From assembly GCA_036389375.1 (NCBI GenBank), contig DASVQA010000103.1:1-6553 (forward strand): DNA of 6,553 bases, written 5' to 3'. Below are positions 6,537 through 6,553 of this stretch, piece after piece (position 1 is the first letter of the stretch; the number at the start of each line of letters is the position of its first letter). Below the pieces are notes generated by a model, which did no database searches, was not told where the DNA came from, and was given only the letters and a program-made list of their open reading frames with translations. Source of the stretch: QHXQ01 sp036389375 (lineage in GTDB: Bacteria > Acidobacteriota > Blastocatellia > Pyrinomonadales > Pyrinomonadaceae). The position numbers were made by a program, and so were the translations under genes.

Positions 6537-6553
6537 GTTAAGCATTTTTCCTT

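Noticed and set aside
6504..6545. Minus-strand 13-residue ORF starting ATG at 6545, with AAGGA just upstream, as a leader peptide for cax
   Set aside because: The AAGGA lies only three bases from the ATG, the coding part is simply the heptamer array, and no regulatory residue run is seen.

Overview
The window is GC-rich, densely coding bacterial DNA. It carries one gene fragment at the left edge, a three-gene plus-strand run, and one convergent minus-strand gene. No RNA gene, insertion sequence, phage gene, CRISPR array or toxin module is visible. TopB and Cax both resemble, from memory, the Bacillus-type forms of their families, yet base composition, codon use and short GGG-rich intergenic heptamers do not fit a Firmicute. 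A high-GC soil or environmental bacterium, possibly an acidobacterium, is a weak guess rather than an identification.

Layout. Bases 2-574 (+) encode the C-terminal 190 residues of a cystathionine beta-synthase: the end of the PLP fold plus a CBS-domain pair. Bases 575-692 form a 118-bp spacer built almost entirely of repeats: five degenerate GGGNNNA heptamers, a 10-bp hairpin, 2.9 copies of an octamer, and four exact heptamers in the opposite orientation just before the next start. Then follow topB (693-3038), a phytanoyl-CoA dioxygenase-family oxygenase very like human PHYHD1 (3057-3899) and a MOFRL-type glycerate 2-kinase (3919-5316). These three are separated by only 18 and 19 bp and are probably co-transcribed. 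After a 61-bp convergent spacer comes a Ca2+/H+ antiporter on the minus strand (5378-6481). Its upstream region (6482-6553) again carries four GGGNNNA heptamers.

How the genes relate. The products belong to separate processes: transsulfuration, DNA decatenation and recombination, an oxygenase of unknown substrate, three-carbon acid metabolism, and cation transport. I see no shared pathway and treat the plus-strand run as ordinary housekeeping and metabolic genes in a compact operon. I found no convincing undescribed multi-gene system. The signal best worth a second look is the heptamer family, which occurs in both spacers of the window that flank a promoter-proximal gene end. Smaller points are single-residue departures from family motifs in TopB, Cax and the glycerate kinase, and the absence of a clear Shine-Dalgarno sequence at any of the four visible starts.
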